Part shown: positions 23,049 through 31,794 of the stretch, in pieces
How the letters are laid out: each line of letters begins with the position of its first letter
How positions within the stretch are numbered: the first letter of the stretch is position 1
Assembly (NCBI GenBank): GCA_023424015.1
Contig: JAFAEM010000007.1
Coordinates: 20,701 to 84,700 of the forward strand
Length of the DNA: 64,000 bases
Source of the DNA: Bacteroidota bacterium
Lineage (GTDB): Bacteria; Bacteroidota; Bacteroidia; Chitinophagales; Chitinophagaceae
Direction: 5' to 3'
Position numbers and translations under genes: made by a program
The notes under the pieces: model-generated
Told to the model about the DNA's origin: nothing
Seen by the model: the letters and a program-made list of their open reading frames with translations, nothing else
Databases searched by the model: none

Positions 23049-25508
23049 TTAATTCCCCGCCCTCTGTCTTTCTTCTTCCGAACCCGTGGTTCTTCTCCTT
23101 GCAGCCTGCACTTTATTGTTCCCAAATCGGTAGGTGAAACTTAGAGTGGTCACGCGGCTTTCACGATACGCGTGCCATTTTTCAATATAAACCCCGGGAT
23201 AAGTGATCGTAGCGCGGGGAAGATTGGTCCAGAAGATATCAGTGGTATTCAGACGCACCGTCCCTTTGTTTTTCATGACTGATTTCTGAACGCCGGCAGA
23301 AAGTCCCCACTGGGGTTTTGAAACCATAAAACCGTATTGGCCACCTGAATAGAAATTGCCGTTAAGCTCAGCACCCCATCCCTTTTTAAAGGTAAAGCTG
23401 TTGTTACTGGTCGCATTAAAAGCAGGCTTCCCATTGTCCAGTGTAGTACCAGCCAGGTTGCCGTTGAAGTGATTATAAAATACATTGCCGTTGTTGATCA
23501 TGTTCCACCATTTCGTAAGTCTTATCGGTGCTGAAACTGTTAGTCCAAAATAATCGGATGATTCCAGGTTGATGGGTATCTGGACGGTAACATTATCATC
23601 AGAGGGAATATTGGGGAATACATCCCTGAATCTCGCGATGGCAATATTCTGGTTGTCTTTTGTATGACTGTAGCCCAGTGTGAAGTTGAGATTTTTTAGG
23701 GTATAACTCAGTTCGTACGACCAGGTGAGCTGTGGCAGCAAACCTGGTTGGCCGGTCGCATAGGTGGTGACGTCGATAAGGAATAAAAACGGGTTGAGGT
23801 TATTGTAACCCGGACGGTCGATACGCCGGCTCACAGAAAGTCCCAGGCTTTGGTCTTCTTTTATATGGTAGTTCAGAAATGCTGAGGGAAATAGTTGGAA
23901 ATAGCTTGAATCAAAACGCTGGTTGCCCTTTACCTGGTGTGTTTTGATATGGGTGTGTTCGCCACGCAAACCCAGCTGCCAGTCGAATTTTTTATAAGCT
24001 TTACTAAAATTGACATAACCCGCGTTGTTGCTCTCTTCGTAAAAAAAGCGGTTGGTTTTGTTTACATCGTTTATGGGTGTGCCACTACTTACATCGAAAA
24101 ATTTGGCGTCATTGTCGCTGGATACAAAACTGATCTTTCCACCTGCCTCAAATTTTGCCTTATTTTTTAATGGATGCACATAGTCCAGCTTAGCGGTTTT
24201 CAGCGTAAGTTCTCCTTCCTGGTCGCCATCAAGCCGGTAATCGTCCCGCAAAGGGTCGCCATTGGTTTTATAATAGCTGGTTTTATTATAAGAAAGCGAA
24301 CTGGATTTGAAAACGCCATAGTCTACATCAGCGGTCAGCTCTTTGCCGGTGCTATCGAAACTATGTTTGAAGTTGACATTGGCGAAGATATTCCGGCCGT
24401 GATCATTATTACCTGCGTTAGTTTCAAAAGTTGAAAGCGGTTGTCCGTTTGCATCGATTACAGTTGCCAGGTTATCGCTGATCCTTTTAAAATGGTTGAA
24501 ATTGCCATTCACTACGAAACCTATAATCGTCTTTTTGCCTGGGAAAAAATCAGCGCCAAACCTCGCAGCATTTGATGTGATGGGAAAACGTCCGTAATTG
24601 TCTTTGATATCACGGCCCACAAAATTTCCGTTTTCATAGAAGTTTCGGTCGAGAATAAGATTATTGAGTCCCTTGCGGTAAGCATAATTGTAGTTTCCAA
24701 ATATGTTGACCTTTTTATTACGATAGTTAAAAGTAGTGCCCGCGTTGGCTTTAGGGTAAACGCCCTGGCCATAACCGGCAGTGAATGTACCGTTGATACC
24801 AAAACGCTGATCTTTTTTCATCCGGATATCGATGATCCCCGAATTACCTGCCGCATCATATTTAGCAGAAGGATTGGTGATGATCTCGATACGTTCGATC
24901 GCATTGGCCGGAAGCCCGCGAAGGTAATTGGCCAGATCAGCGCCACTCATCGGCGATGGCTTTCCATCTATCATGATAATAACGCCCTGCCGGCCACGGA
25001 GGCCGAATACATCATTTTGATCAACCGTTACACCAGGGGAACGTTCAAGCACATCCATGGCCGAACTGCCTGCGCTTACAATACTATTCTCCACATTTAC
25101 CACCAGCCGGTCGTTGAGTCTTTGAATAAAAGGTTTTTTACTGGTCACTGTTACGCCACTCAGTTGGGTAGCCTGTGAAGTGAGTATGAGTTTTCCCGCG
25201 TTTTGTACCGGTTCGGCTTCGGTTATGTTTATTGCAGGAGAGTAAGAGGTTGTTGAATTGACCATGCTGGCTCGCACCAGGTACGAACCTAAATTCAACC
25301 TGTCAAATTCCGCCATGCCTTTGGAATCTGTGATAGCTAATTTAACCAGTGAAGAATCTGCAGCCTTTAGTAATTCCACCGTCGCGTTTTCCACCGGCGA
25401 TTCTTTTTCATTGAATACAGTTATGCGAATCACAGCACCGGGAACGGTTTGCGACTGCACGAAAATGGGTGCTATAAAAAGGAGGAGTAAAACCAATATT
25501 GATCTCAT
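23049..25508 (-). CDS. Outer-membrane beta-barrel family protein (TonB-receptor-like)
   Basis: An 819-residue protein with a signal peptide (MRSILVLLLLFIAPIFVQSQ), a CarboxypepD_reg-like domain (about 25-105), a plug-like domain (about 125-215; VLERSPGVTVDQNDVFGLRG and IEIITNPSAKYDAAGNSGI) and an OMP_b-brl_3 barrel ending in TLSFTYRFGNNKVQAARR. These Bacteroidota barrels are related to SusC but usually lack a SusD partner, as here. Substrate unknown. The gene is followed at lower coordinates by a 285-bp gap with only a weak GGGC/GCCC hairpin (about 22936-22957). Confidence 0.88.
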   Translation of the reverse strand: MRSILVLLLLFIAPIFVQSQTVPGAVIRITVFNEKESPVENATVELLKAADSSLVKLAITDSKGMAEFDRLNLGSYLVRASMVNSTTSYSPAINITEAEPVQNAGKLILTSQATQLSGVTVTSKKPFIQRLNDRLVVNVENSIVSAGSSAMDVLERSPGVTVDQNDVFGLRGRQGVIIMIDGKPSPMSGADLANYLRGLPANAIERIEIITNPSAKYDAAGNSGIIDIRMKKDQRFGINGTFTAGYGQGVYPKANAGTTFNYRNKKVNIFGNYNYAYRKGLNNLILDRNFYENGNFVGRDIKDNYGRFPITSNAARFGADFFPGKKTIIGFVVNGNFNHFKRISDNLATVIDANGQPLSTFETNAGNNDHGRNIFANVNFKHSFDSTGKELTADVDYGVFKSSSLSYNKTSYYKTNGDPLRDDYRLDGDQEGELTLKTAKLDYVHPLKNKAKFEAGGKISFVSSDNDAKFFDVSSGTPINDVNKTNRFFYEESNNAGYVNFSKAYKKFDWQLGLRGEHTHIKTHQVKGNQRFDSSYFQLFPSAFLNYHIKEDQSLGLSVSRRIDRPGYNNLNPFLFLIDVTTYATGQPGLLPQLTWSYELSYTLKNLNFTLGYSHTKDNQNIAIARFRDVFPNIPSDDNVTVQIPINLESSDYFGLTVSAPIRLTKWWNMINNGNVFYNHFNGNLAGTTLDNGKPAFNATSNNSFTFKKGWGAELNGNFYSGGQYGFMVSKPQWGLSAGVQKSVMKNKGTVRLNTTDIFWTNLPRATITYPGVYIEKWHAYRESRVTTLSFTYRFGNNKVQAARRRTTGSEEERQRAGN

Positions 25509-25650
25509 GCGTTGGGTTTAGGGATCAAATATTGGTATAAAACGAACTTCTTCGTAGTTATTTGGTATGGCCAGTAAAAACAGGCCTACAGGCGGTAGGT
25601 TTTGTCGTAACGCTGTCTGTTTTTTACATTAAAACTTATGCTTAATTATG

Positions 25651-27306
25651 TCAACGTGCGCTGTCTCTCAATGCTTTAAACTCAGATCCCTTCTTCCAGG
25701 CCGGCCATTCATCACCATATGCTAGCCTGCGTCCCAGGCGAAAAAGCAGCCTTAGGTCCGCGATTGCGCCATCCAGTTTCCAGGTGCCGGCATCGAATTC
25801 ATCAGACGGGCGATGGTAGTTCTTTTGATTGTATTCTTCAACCCTCTTTTTGCCATAGTCTTTGTCCTGTCCTATGACATCAGTACCATTATTAGTGAAT
25901 ATAGCCGGGATACCGACCTTGGCAAAATTGAAATGATCTGAGCGGTAGTAGTATCCTGCTTCGGGATGATTTTCATATGCGATAACGCGGTTCTCTTTCG
26001 CGGCTTCTTCTTTTAAGTAGTCTTCCAGTTCAGACTGTCCTTCCCCAACTATGATAATATCTTTTGTTTGTCCGTACCAGTTCAGGCCATCCATGTTGAT
26101 GTTCGCTACCGTTTTTGCGGCGGGATAGACCGGGTTTTGCGCATAGTACGCCGAACCCCATAATCCCTGCTCTTCCGCTGTGACGGACAGGAAAACGACG
26201 GTACGTTTTGGTTTCGCCTCAATGCTTTTATATGCCCTGGCCAATTCGATCAACCCGGCTGTTGCGCTGGCATTGTCTAATGCGCCATTATAAATTGAAT
26301 CACCGGTTTCATCGGGTTTGCCAATGCCGAGGTGATCCCAATGTGCCGTATAAACGATGGTTTCCTCGGGACGTTCAGTGCCGGTGACCTTCCCTATCAC
26401 ATTCATTGACTTACTATAACTGGTGGTTACGGTCATACTGGTGGACAAGCTCACACCCAGTGGACGGCCTCTGAAACCACGTTTATCCGCGGTAGCTAAT
26501 AGAGTCGTATCAAAACCCGCTACAGTCAGTATTTTACTGGCAGCAGTCGCGGATACCCAGCCGATGATATCACACAAGGCTTCATTTTTGCCTCGGTCAT
26601 CAAGCCTGAGGCGGGATGTGTTCCAGTTATTTTGTGGGACAGTAAATGGATAGCTCGCAGCGGCTGTGTTGTGTACGATCAGGCAACCCCTGGCGCCCTG
26701 CCTGGCGGCTTCTTCAAATTTATAGGTCCATCTGCCGTAGTAGGTCATGGTATTACCTTTGAATAAAGTACTGTCGCCGGCATGAAAACCAGGATCATTC
26801 ACTAACACCATTACCACTTTCCCTTTCACATCTAGTCCTTCATAATCATTCCAGTTATGTTCTGGCGCAACTACACCATACCCGGCAAAGACGATCTCAG
26901 TTTGATCCAGTGATACCGTAGGTTCCGTTTTATTGGTCCAGATCACATATTCATCCAGGCCTCTTAATTCAAAATTCCCTCTTGGTGAAAATACCTGCAT
27001 CCGCGGCGCGGCATTGGTGGTGATGCGTACCATCGGCACTTCCTGGAAATAACTATCTCCATTGCCCGGCTCGAGACCTGCGAGTTTGAACTGTTGTTCC
27101 AGGTATGCTATTGTTTTGGCTTCGCCCGGTGAGAAAGGTTTTCTACCCTCAAACTCATCTGACGCAAGAACGGATATGTTTTGAGCAAGGCTGTCAGCAT
27201 TCAATGCTGCGAAACCGTCCTGGTCACCCAGCGCAACGTCTCCGTTTTTGCAGGAATATAAAAACAAAAAACAGACAGCTGCGGTGGTTGATATATTGCG
27301 GGTCAT
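25651..27306 (-). CDS. M28-family zinc aminopeptidase lipoprotein with PA domain
   Basis: A 551-residue lipoprotein with lipobox LYSC (Cys19). A PA insert covers about residues 130-270. The M28 di-zinc site is complete: His (AHWDHLGIG), bridging Asp (GALDNASATAG), Glu pair (TAEEQGLWGS), Asp (NINMDGLNW) and His (YYRSDHFNFAKVG). It should release N-terminal residues from peptides outside the inner membrane, feeding peptide uptake. Length and motif order are typical of periplasmic or surface M28 enzymes of this phylum. Confidence 0.92.
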   Translation of the reverse strand: MTRNISTTAAVCFLFLYSCKNGDVALGDQDGFAALNADSLAQNISVLASDEFEGRKPFSPGEAKTIAYLEQQFKLAGLEPGNGDSYFQEVPMVRITTNAAPRMQVFSPRGNFELRGLDEYVIWTNKTEPTVSLDQTEIVFAGYGVVAPEHNWNDYEGLDVKGKVVMVLVNDPGFHAGDSTLFKGNTMTYYGRWTYKFEEAARQGARGCLIVHNTAAASYPFTVPQNNWNTSRLRLDDRGKNEALCDIIGWVSATAASKILTVAGFDTTLLATADKRGFRGRPLGVSLSTSMTVTTSYSKSMNVIGKVTGTERPEETIVYTAHWDHLGIGKPDETGDSIYNGALDNASATAGLIELARAYKSIEAKPKRTVVFLSVTAEEQGLWGSAYYAQNPVYPAAKTVANINMDGLNWYGQTKDIIIVGEGQSELEDYLKEEAAKENRVIAYENHPEAGYYYRSDHFNFAKVGIPAIFTNNGTDVIGQDKDYGKKRVEEYNQKNYHRPSDEFDAGTWKLDGAIADLRLLFRLGRRLAYGDEWPAWKKGSEFKALRDSAR

Positions 27307-27352
27307 AACGAAAAAGTTTAACGGCGTGAAAGAATACGCGTGATGATTATTG

Positions 27353-27388
27353 AAAAAAAAGAAAGTTATCCATTACGGGATAACTTTC
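27353..27388 (-). terminator. Intrinsic terminator after the OmpA-family gene
   Basis: Perfect 11-bp stem (27361-27371 with 27378-27388, loop ATTACG), followed on the minus strand by eight Ts (27360-27353). It ends the OmpA-family transcript 20 bp after its stop. Confidence 0.88.
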
Positions 27389-27408
27389 TTTCTAAAAGGA
27401 AAATTTTT

Positions 27409-28281
27409 TTAGCCTTTGTTTGGTTCGAGCAATTTGAAGAATTGGTCAAGCTGAGGCAGGATCACGATCCTTGTTCTGCGGTTGGAAGCGCGACCTTCTT
27501 TTGTTGAGTTGTCAGCAATCGGGTTGTATTCACCGCGACCAGCAGCTGCCATCTTCGCAGGATCAAGTCCATATTGCTTTTGAAGAATTCTCACTACAGA
27601 TGTAGCACGTTTAACACTCAGATCCCAGTTGTCGAGTACATAACCGGCACCACGATATTCTACATTATCGGTATGACCTTCTACCATGAATTCTATATCA
27701 GGCTGATTTTTTAATACTGTTGCGACTTTGCCCAATACTTCTTTAGCCTGTGGTGTTACATCAAACTTTGCAGTTTTGAAAAGAAGCTTGTCGGAGATAT
27801 CGATGTACACAACACCTTTGTCAACTTTGATATTGATGTCTTCATCAGCCATATTTCCGATCGCGCCTTTGAGGTTCATCACCAACGCCATGTTGAGTGA
27901 ATCCTTGCGCGCCATTTGTTGTTGCAGCGTTTGGATATAAGAATCTTTCGCGCCTATATTTTCCATGGATTTCTTGATGCTCTCAGCCTGTGAAGCCGAG
28001 ATCACCGAAAGATCCTCCAGTTGTTTGAGGGCTTGTGTATTGTTCTGCTTTAAGAAATCGATTTGCTTGTTAAGATTGGCAATATCGGTTTCGAGGCCTG
28101 ATTTCTGGCGTTGCAGTTCTGCCTTTGCATCGTTGCAGGCAGCGAGATCGCCCTGCACCTGTGTGTATTGCGTTTGCAAAGTTGCATAATCGGCCTGTGA
28201 TTTTTTAAACTTCTTACTGCTTACGCAGGAAAAAAGAAATACAGCCGATATGGCAGGGAACACAATTTGTTTCACATTCAT
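27409..28281 (-). CDS. OmpA-family lipoprotein with coiled coil
   Basis: A 290-residue lipoprotein (lipobox FSC, Cys19). Residues about 25-130 form a long coiled coil (KAELQRQKSGLETDIANLNK). Residues about 155-280 form an OmpA peptidoglycan-binding domain with MVEGHTDNVEY, NWDLSVKRATSVV and GRASNRRTRIVI. It probably tethers the outer membrane to peptidoglycan, like Pal or YiaD. A -7 box (28373-28366) gives a leader of about 80 nt. Confidence 0.9.
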   Translation of the reverse strand: MNVKQIVFPAISAVFLFSCVSSKKFKKSQADYATLQTQYTQVQGDLAACNDAKAELQRQKSGLETDIANLNKQIDFLKQNNTQALKQLEDLSVISASQAESIKKSMENIGAKDSYIQTLQQQMARKDSLNMALVMNLKGAIGNMADEDINIKVDKGVVYIDISDKLLFKTAKFDVTPQAKEVLGKVATVLKNQPDIEFMVEGHTDNVEYRGAGYVLDNWDLSVKRATSVVRILQKQYGLDPAKMAAAGRGEYNPIADNSTKEGRASNRRTRIVILPQLDQFFKLLEPNKG

Positions 28282-28365
28282 AATGGACTTGTTTTAAATT
28301 GAATAAAAATAATCAGTTAATAAAAAAGATAGAATTACGGAATGCAGGATAGGTTTAAAGAAGGG

Positions 28366-28373
28366 CAAAGATA
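28366..28373 (-). promoter_or_regulatory. -7 box upstream of the OmpA-family gene
   Basis: TATCTTTG on the minus strand matches TAnnTTTG. The nearest TTTG upstream is 24 nt away, longer than the usual 19-21, so the -33 part is uncertain. Confidence 0.5.
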
Positions 28374-28579
28374 TAAGAACATTAAAGTTCATTTACTCAA
28401 ACTTTGTTAATAAATGCCTCCCAAAAACATGCCTGTTTTATAAAAAATAGTCATACATCGTCAAATTCCGGTCAGCAATAAAGGTAACTTTCTTTTTGCG
28501 GGTTAAAATATTCAGTTCACCGAAAAAATAATGTGGCTTCCGGATTTTCTTCCAACTTTGCGCAGCATAAAATTTATGT

Positions 28580-29812
28580 ATGGCAAAGGACCGTAAAGCG
28601 GCGATCGGGTTTATTTTTATTACGTTGCTGATCGATGTGATGGGCTGGGGTTTGATCATCCCGGTGATGCCGGAACTTATCGCGCAACTGAAAAATGTAT
28701 CCATCAATGAGGCCAGCCCTTATGGTGCCTGGTTGCTTTCTGTGTATGCCATTACACAATTCGTGTTCGCGCCGGTGATCGGCAACCTGAGTGATCGTTA
28801 TGGTCGCAGGCCGGTATTACTGGCTTCACTCACAGGCTTTGGAATCGATTATCTTTTTCTTGCCCTGGCACCTACTTATGGCTGGTTGTTCCTGGGTCGC
28901 ATTATCGCGGGTGTTACAGGCGCCAGTTTTACTACGGCATCGGCCTATATCGCCGATATCAGCACCGCGGAAACAAGGGCCAAGAATTTCGGTATGATCG
29001 GCGCCGCATTTGGGCTGGGCTTCGTAATCGGTCCGGCATTGGGTGGACTGCTTGCGGGACTGGGGATCAGGGCCCCGTTCTATGCTGCGGCCGTGCTTTG
29101 TTTACTCAATGCATTGTACGGTTATTTTGTATTACCCGAATCCCTGTCTAAAGAAAATCGCCGTTCGTTCCAGTGGAAAAGGGCCAATCCATTTGGATCG
29201 CTTCAGTTATTAAAACGATATCCAGCAGTTGGCGGTCTGGCCATTTCATTTTTTCTGATCTACCTGGCGGTACAATCTGTACAGGGCAACTGGAATTTCT
29301 TTACTATCTATCGTTTTAACTGGAGTGAAAAAATGGTGGGCATATCCCTGGCTGTGGTCGGGTTGCTGGTGGGTGCGGTGCAGGGCGGACTCACAAGAGT
29401 TGTCAATCCCTGGCTGGGTAATGAAAAGAGCATTTATGTAGGGCTGTTATTATATACTCTGGGTCTTGGATTATTTGCCTTTGCTACCGAGGGCTGGATG
29501 ATGTTTGCCTTCCTGGTGCCCTATTGCCTTGGCGGAATATCCGGACCCGCAATTCAATCGATTCTGGCAGGACATGTGCCGCCTTCGGAACAGGGAGAAC
29601 TCCAGGGCGCATTGACAAGCCTGATGAGCCTGACGACTATTATTGGACCGCCACTGATGAATAATCTTTTCTATCATTTTACCAAACCCGGGGCAGGGCT
29701 GCATTTCCCTGGTGTGGCCTTCCTGGTGGGAGCCGTGCTAATGCTCTTCAGTGTGCTCGTGAGTTTCTATGTTTTGCAGAAGGAGAAAAAACAGGTAATG
29801 CAATCTACCTGA
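28580..29812 (+). CDS. MFS transporter of the TCR/Tet-like drug:H+ antiporter group
   Basis: A 410-residue protein with twelve predicted membrane helices. The N terminus has the group signature (LLIDVMGWGLIIPVMPELI) and the loop 2-3 motif A (GNLSDRYGRRPVLL). Helix 5 carries GAAFGLGFVIGPALGG (motif C, typical of antiporters). It is related to tetracycline-efflux proteins, but chromosomal Bacteroidota members often have other or unknown substrates, so resistance cannot be claimed. Its stop overlaps the convergent ArsC-like gene by eight bases. Confidence 0.87.
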   Translation: MAKDRKAAIGFIFITLLIDVMGWGLIIPVMPELIAQLKNVSINEASPYGAWLLSVYAITQFVFAPVIGNLSDRYGRRPVLLASLTGFGIDYLFLALAPTYGWLFLGRIIAGVTGASFTTASAYIADISTAETRAKNFGMIGAAFGLGFVIGPALGGLLAGLGIRAPFYAAAVLCLLNALYGYFVLPESLSKENRRSFQWKRANPFGSLQLLKRYPAVGGLAISFFLIYLAVQSVQGNWNFFTIYRFNWSEKMVGISLAVVGLLVGAVQGGLTRVVNPWLGNEKSIYVGLLLYTLGLGLFAFATEGWMMFAFLVPYCLGGISGPAIQSILAGHVPPSEQGELQGALTSLMSLTTIIGPPLMNNLFYHFTKPGAGLHFPGVAFLVGAVLMLFSVLVSFYVLQKEKKQVMQST

Positions 29813-30179
29813 GTGTGCGCACGGCTTCTATAAGCGCAGCGACATTCTTTTTTTCACTGCCAATAAATATTTTTTCGCCGATAATCACTACGGGGCGCTT
29901 GAGAAAAGTATATTCATCGAGAATGTACTGCTGGTAGTCTTTTTCGCTGAGAGATTTGTCTTTAAGGCCGAGTTCCTTGTATTTTAATGCCCGCCTGCTG
30001 AACAGGGCTTCATAGCTTCCCGCCATCTTTTTCATCTGGTCGAGTTGACGCGGAGTGATCTTTTCTGTTTTGATATCCTGCAATTCAAAACCCAGGTGAC
30101 CAGGATCGGACAGAATACCCGCTTCCTGTAGAATTGCGGCGCAGGTAGAGCAGGTGCCCAGGTAATAAATTTTCTTCAT
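29805..30179 (-). CDS. ArsC/Spx-family thioredoxin-fold protein
   Basis: A 124-residue protein. The redox motif is CSTC (Cys10 and Cys13) near the N terminus, as in Spx and YffB rather than plain arsenate reductases. Conserved family stretches include QDIKTEKITPRQLDQM and FLKRPVVIIGEKIFIG. It may act as a glutathione- or bacillithiol-type reductase or as a polymerase-binding regulator. The start at 30179 lies three bases after the Nfu stop; the longer frame from 30278 would run back into Nfu coding sequence. Operon with Nfu. Confidence 0.85.
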   Translation of the reverse strand: MKKIYYLGTCSTCAAILQEAGILSDPGHLGFELQDIKTEKITPRQLDQMKKMAGSYEALFSRRALKYKELGLKDKSLSEKDYQQYILDEYTFLKRPVVIIGEKIFIGSEKKNVAALIEAVRTLR

Positions 30180-30181
30180 GC

Positions 30182-30781
30182 TTATTCGGACATCGCAACC
30201 ACCTCTTTTACTTCGGGGATCATGCGTTTCATCATCCCTTCGATACCGGCTTTGAGTGTGATCATTGAGGATGGGCAACCGCTGCAGCTTCCCTGCATAG
30301 CCAGGTTTACAGTGCCGTCTTCATAACTTTTGAACTGGATCGCACCTCCGTCCATTTCCACGGCGGGGCGAACATAATTATCGAGAAGTTCTTTGATCCT
30401 TTTTACTACATCATCATCGTCAGCTGCCACAGTATTGCTGCTGTCAGTCTTCATAGCTGCAACTTCTTCCTCGTTTACGATAGGCTTGCCTTCCTCCAGG
30501 TATTCCTTCAAAAATTGGCGGATGGACGGGATCACGTCCTGCCAATCTTCAGTTTCGCTGGTTTTCGTCAGGGTGACAAAATTGCTGGCGATAAAGATGG
30601 CTTTCACGAAAGGGAAACCGAAAAGCTCCGTTGCCAGCGGCGAGGGTTTGGCGCTCTCCACATCCGGAAAATCAATGCTCTTGCCGGGGTACAGCAGTTT
30701 GTTGGCTACAAACTTCATGGTTTCCGGGTTTGGAGTCATTTCCGTATAAATACTGATAATCGGGCTTCCGGTCTTAATCAT
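30182..30781 (-). CDS. Nfu-type iron-sulfur scaffold/carrier protein
   Basis: A 199-residue protein with an N-terminal Nfu_N domain (about 8-100; IYTEMTPNPETMKFVANK) and a C-terminal NifU-like domain (about 122-195) with the cluster-binding CSGC (Cys166 and Cys169 in GSCSGCPSS). It carries 4Fe-4S clusters to target apoproteins. No signal peptide. A TATTTTTG -7 box lies at 30809-30802 on the minus strand, 20 bp upstream. It leads an operon with the ArsC/Spx-like gene. Confidence 0.93.
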   Translation of the reverse strand: MIKTGSPIISIYTEMTPNPETMKFVANKLLYPGKSIDFPDVESAKPSPLATELFGFPFVKAIFIASNFVTLTKTSETEDWQDVIPSIRQFLKEYLEEGKPIVNEEEVAAMKTDSSNTVAADDDDVVKRIKELLDNYVRPAVEMDGGAIQFKSYEDGTVNLAMQGSCSGCPSSMITLKAGIEGMMKRMIPEVKEVVAMSE

Positions 30782-30801
30782 AATCTCGTTTTTTAGGACT
30801 G

Positions 30802-30809
30802 CAAAAATA
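30802..30809 (-). promoter_or_regulatory. -7 box of the nfu operon
   Basis: TATTTTTG on the minus strand fits TAnnTTTG and lies 20 bp before the Nfu start. No clear -33 TTTG was found. Confidence 0.55.
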
Positions 30810-31013
30810 ACAATAATTCTCCCGCTAATGTTTAAAAATGGCTGAAAACCTCGTTAAACCTTCCACGGGTGGGTTTTGGGTGGTTTTGACTGGCGGAACT
30901 ATAATTTGGTATAAATAGAGCCCTTGTACACAATTATAAGCTACTGATTTCACTTAGGCAGCATACCAGGTGCTTCTGATTCTTGTAATTAGAATACTTT
31001 CATAACGAACCCA

Positions 31014-31268
31014 CCAAAACGCCACCCCTACGGGGTTCAGCTTTTCGTGTGAATTGCATTTCTACCAAAACGTCGTGCCTACGGCACTTTGGTGTTTTCG
31101 GTCTTAACGCGACCTCTTTGTCTTTAATTAGAATCAAAAATTAGTGATACATAAAAAATCCTGATTGTATTGCAAATCTGAAAAAATGCAGGATCACAGC
31201 CCCATCGGGGCGGCGTTTTGGTAGCCCGTGCGTCCCCGGTGTATTTTGAGTGCCGTAGGCACGACGTT
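31014..31268. repeat. Non-coding palindromic element, copy 1
   Basis: The element has the order A-B-A'-B'. A (31014-31035) contains hairpin CCCC-TAC-GGGG and is the inverted partner of A' (31200-31221). B (about 31070-31088) contains hairpin GTGCC-TAC-GGCAC and is the inverted partner of B' (31249-31268). About 110 bp of AT-rich spacer separates the two halves. No reading frame is conserved between copies. The layout resembles a REP/BIME or MITE-like unit. Confidence 0.8.
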
Positions 31269-31280
31269 ATAATCCAAGGT

Positions 31281-31382
31281 TATGATTTAAACGTTTTTCG
31301 AATTCGTGAGATTCGTGTCTAAATTTCCCCGTGGCTAATCCAATTAACCCCGCGTTCGGCCAGGTAACCTATGACAAAATCA
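31281..31382 (-). pseudogene. Duplicated 3' end of the saccharopine-dehydrogenase-like gene
   Basis: This segment copies the tail of the dehydrogenase gene (31774-31861). On the minus strand it reads FDFVIGYLAERGVNW then ISHGEI-stop, against FDFVINYLAERGVNW then VSHESH-stop in the intact gene. The similarity continues beyond the stop into the leader of the palindromic element. It is therefore part of a tandem duplication of [gene tail + element]. Confidence 0.85.
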
Positions 31383-31391
31383 AAGAACTCA

Positions 31392-31660
31392 CCAAAACGC
31401 CACCCCTACGGGGTTCAGCTTTTCGTGTGAATCGCATTTCTACCATAACGTCGTGCCTATGGCACTTTGGGTGCTCCCGGTCTGAAGATGATTTCTTTGT
31501 CTTTGATTTGTATTATTTGATTGCCCGACAATCAATGCCTCATTCGAAAATCACGTTTGAATATCAAATTTGAAAAATTCGGGATCACAGCCCCATCGGA
31601 GGCGGCGTCTTGGTAGCCTCCAATATCCAAAAGCGATTGGAGTGCCGTAGGCACGACGTT
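31392..31660. repeat. Non-coding palindromic element, copy 2
   Basis: Same A-B-A'-B' order as copy 1: A at 31392-31413, B at about 31447-31466, A' at 31591-31613, B' at 31641-31660. The ends are well conserved while the spacer has diverged, so the palindromic modules are under constraint or were spread by recombination. Confidence 0.8.
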
Positions 31661-31699
31661 TTGAATCAACGTAAAGATCAAAACATTTTCGAATAAATA

Positions 31700-31790
31700 T
31701 TTACATTACGAATTCACCCAAACGTCACACTACGGGTTCATGTTTTTTGTTACGTCATTTTCCACCATACCGTAATGATTTAAACGTTTT
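31700..31790. repeat. Degenerate third copy of the palindromic element
   Basis: The A module is still recognisable as CACCCAAACGTCACACTACG and GGTTCATG (about 31716-31743), then TTTCCACCATACCGT. B, A' and B' are missing. It abuts the dehydrogenase stop codon. Together with the other copies, it fills the 1-kb gap between the Nfu and dehydrogenase genes; no protein gene was seen there. Confidence 0.55.
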
Positions 31791-31794
31791 CGAA

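Noticed and set aside
28580..29812. Calling the MFS protein a tetracycline-resistance determinant
   Set aside because: Motifs support only the TCR/Tet-like antiporter group; there is no TetR-type repressor beside it and no sign of recent transfer.
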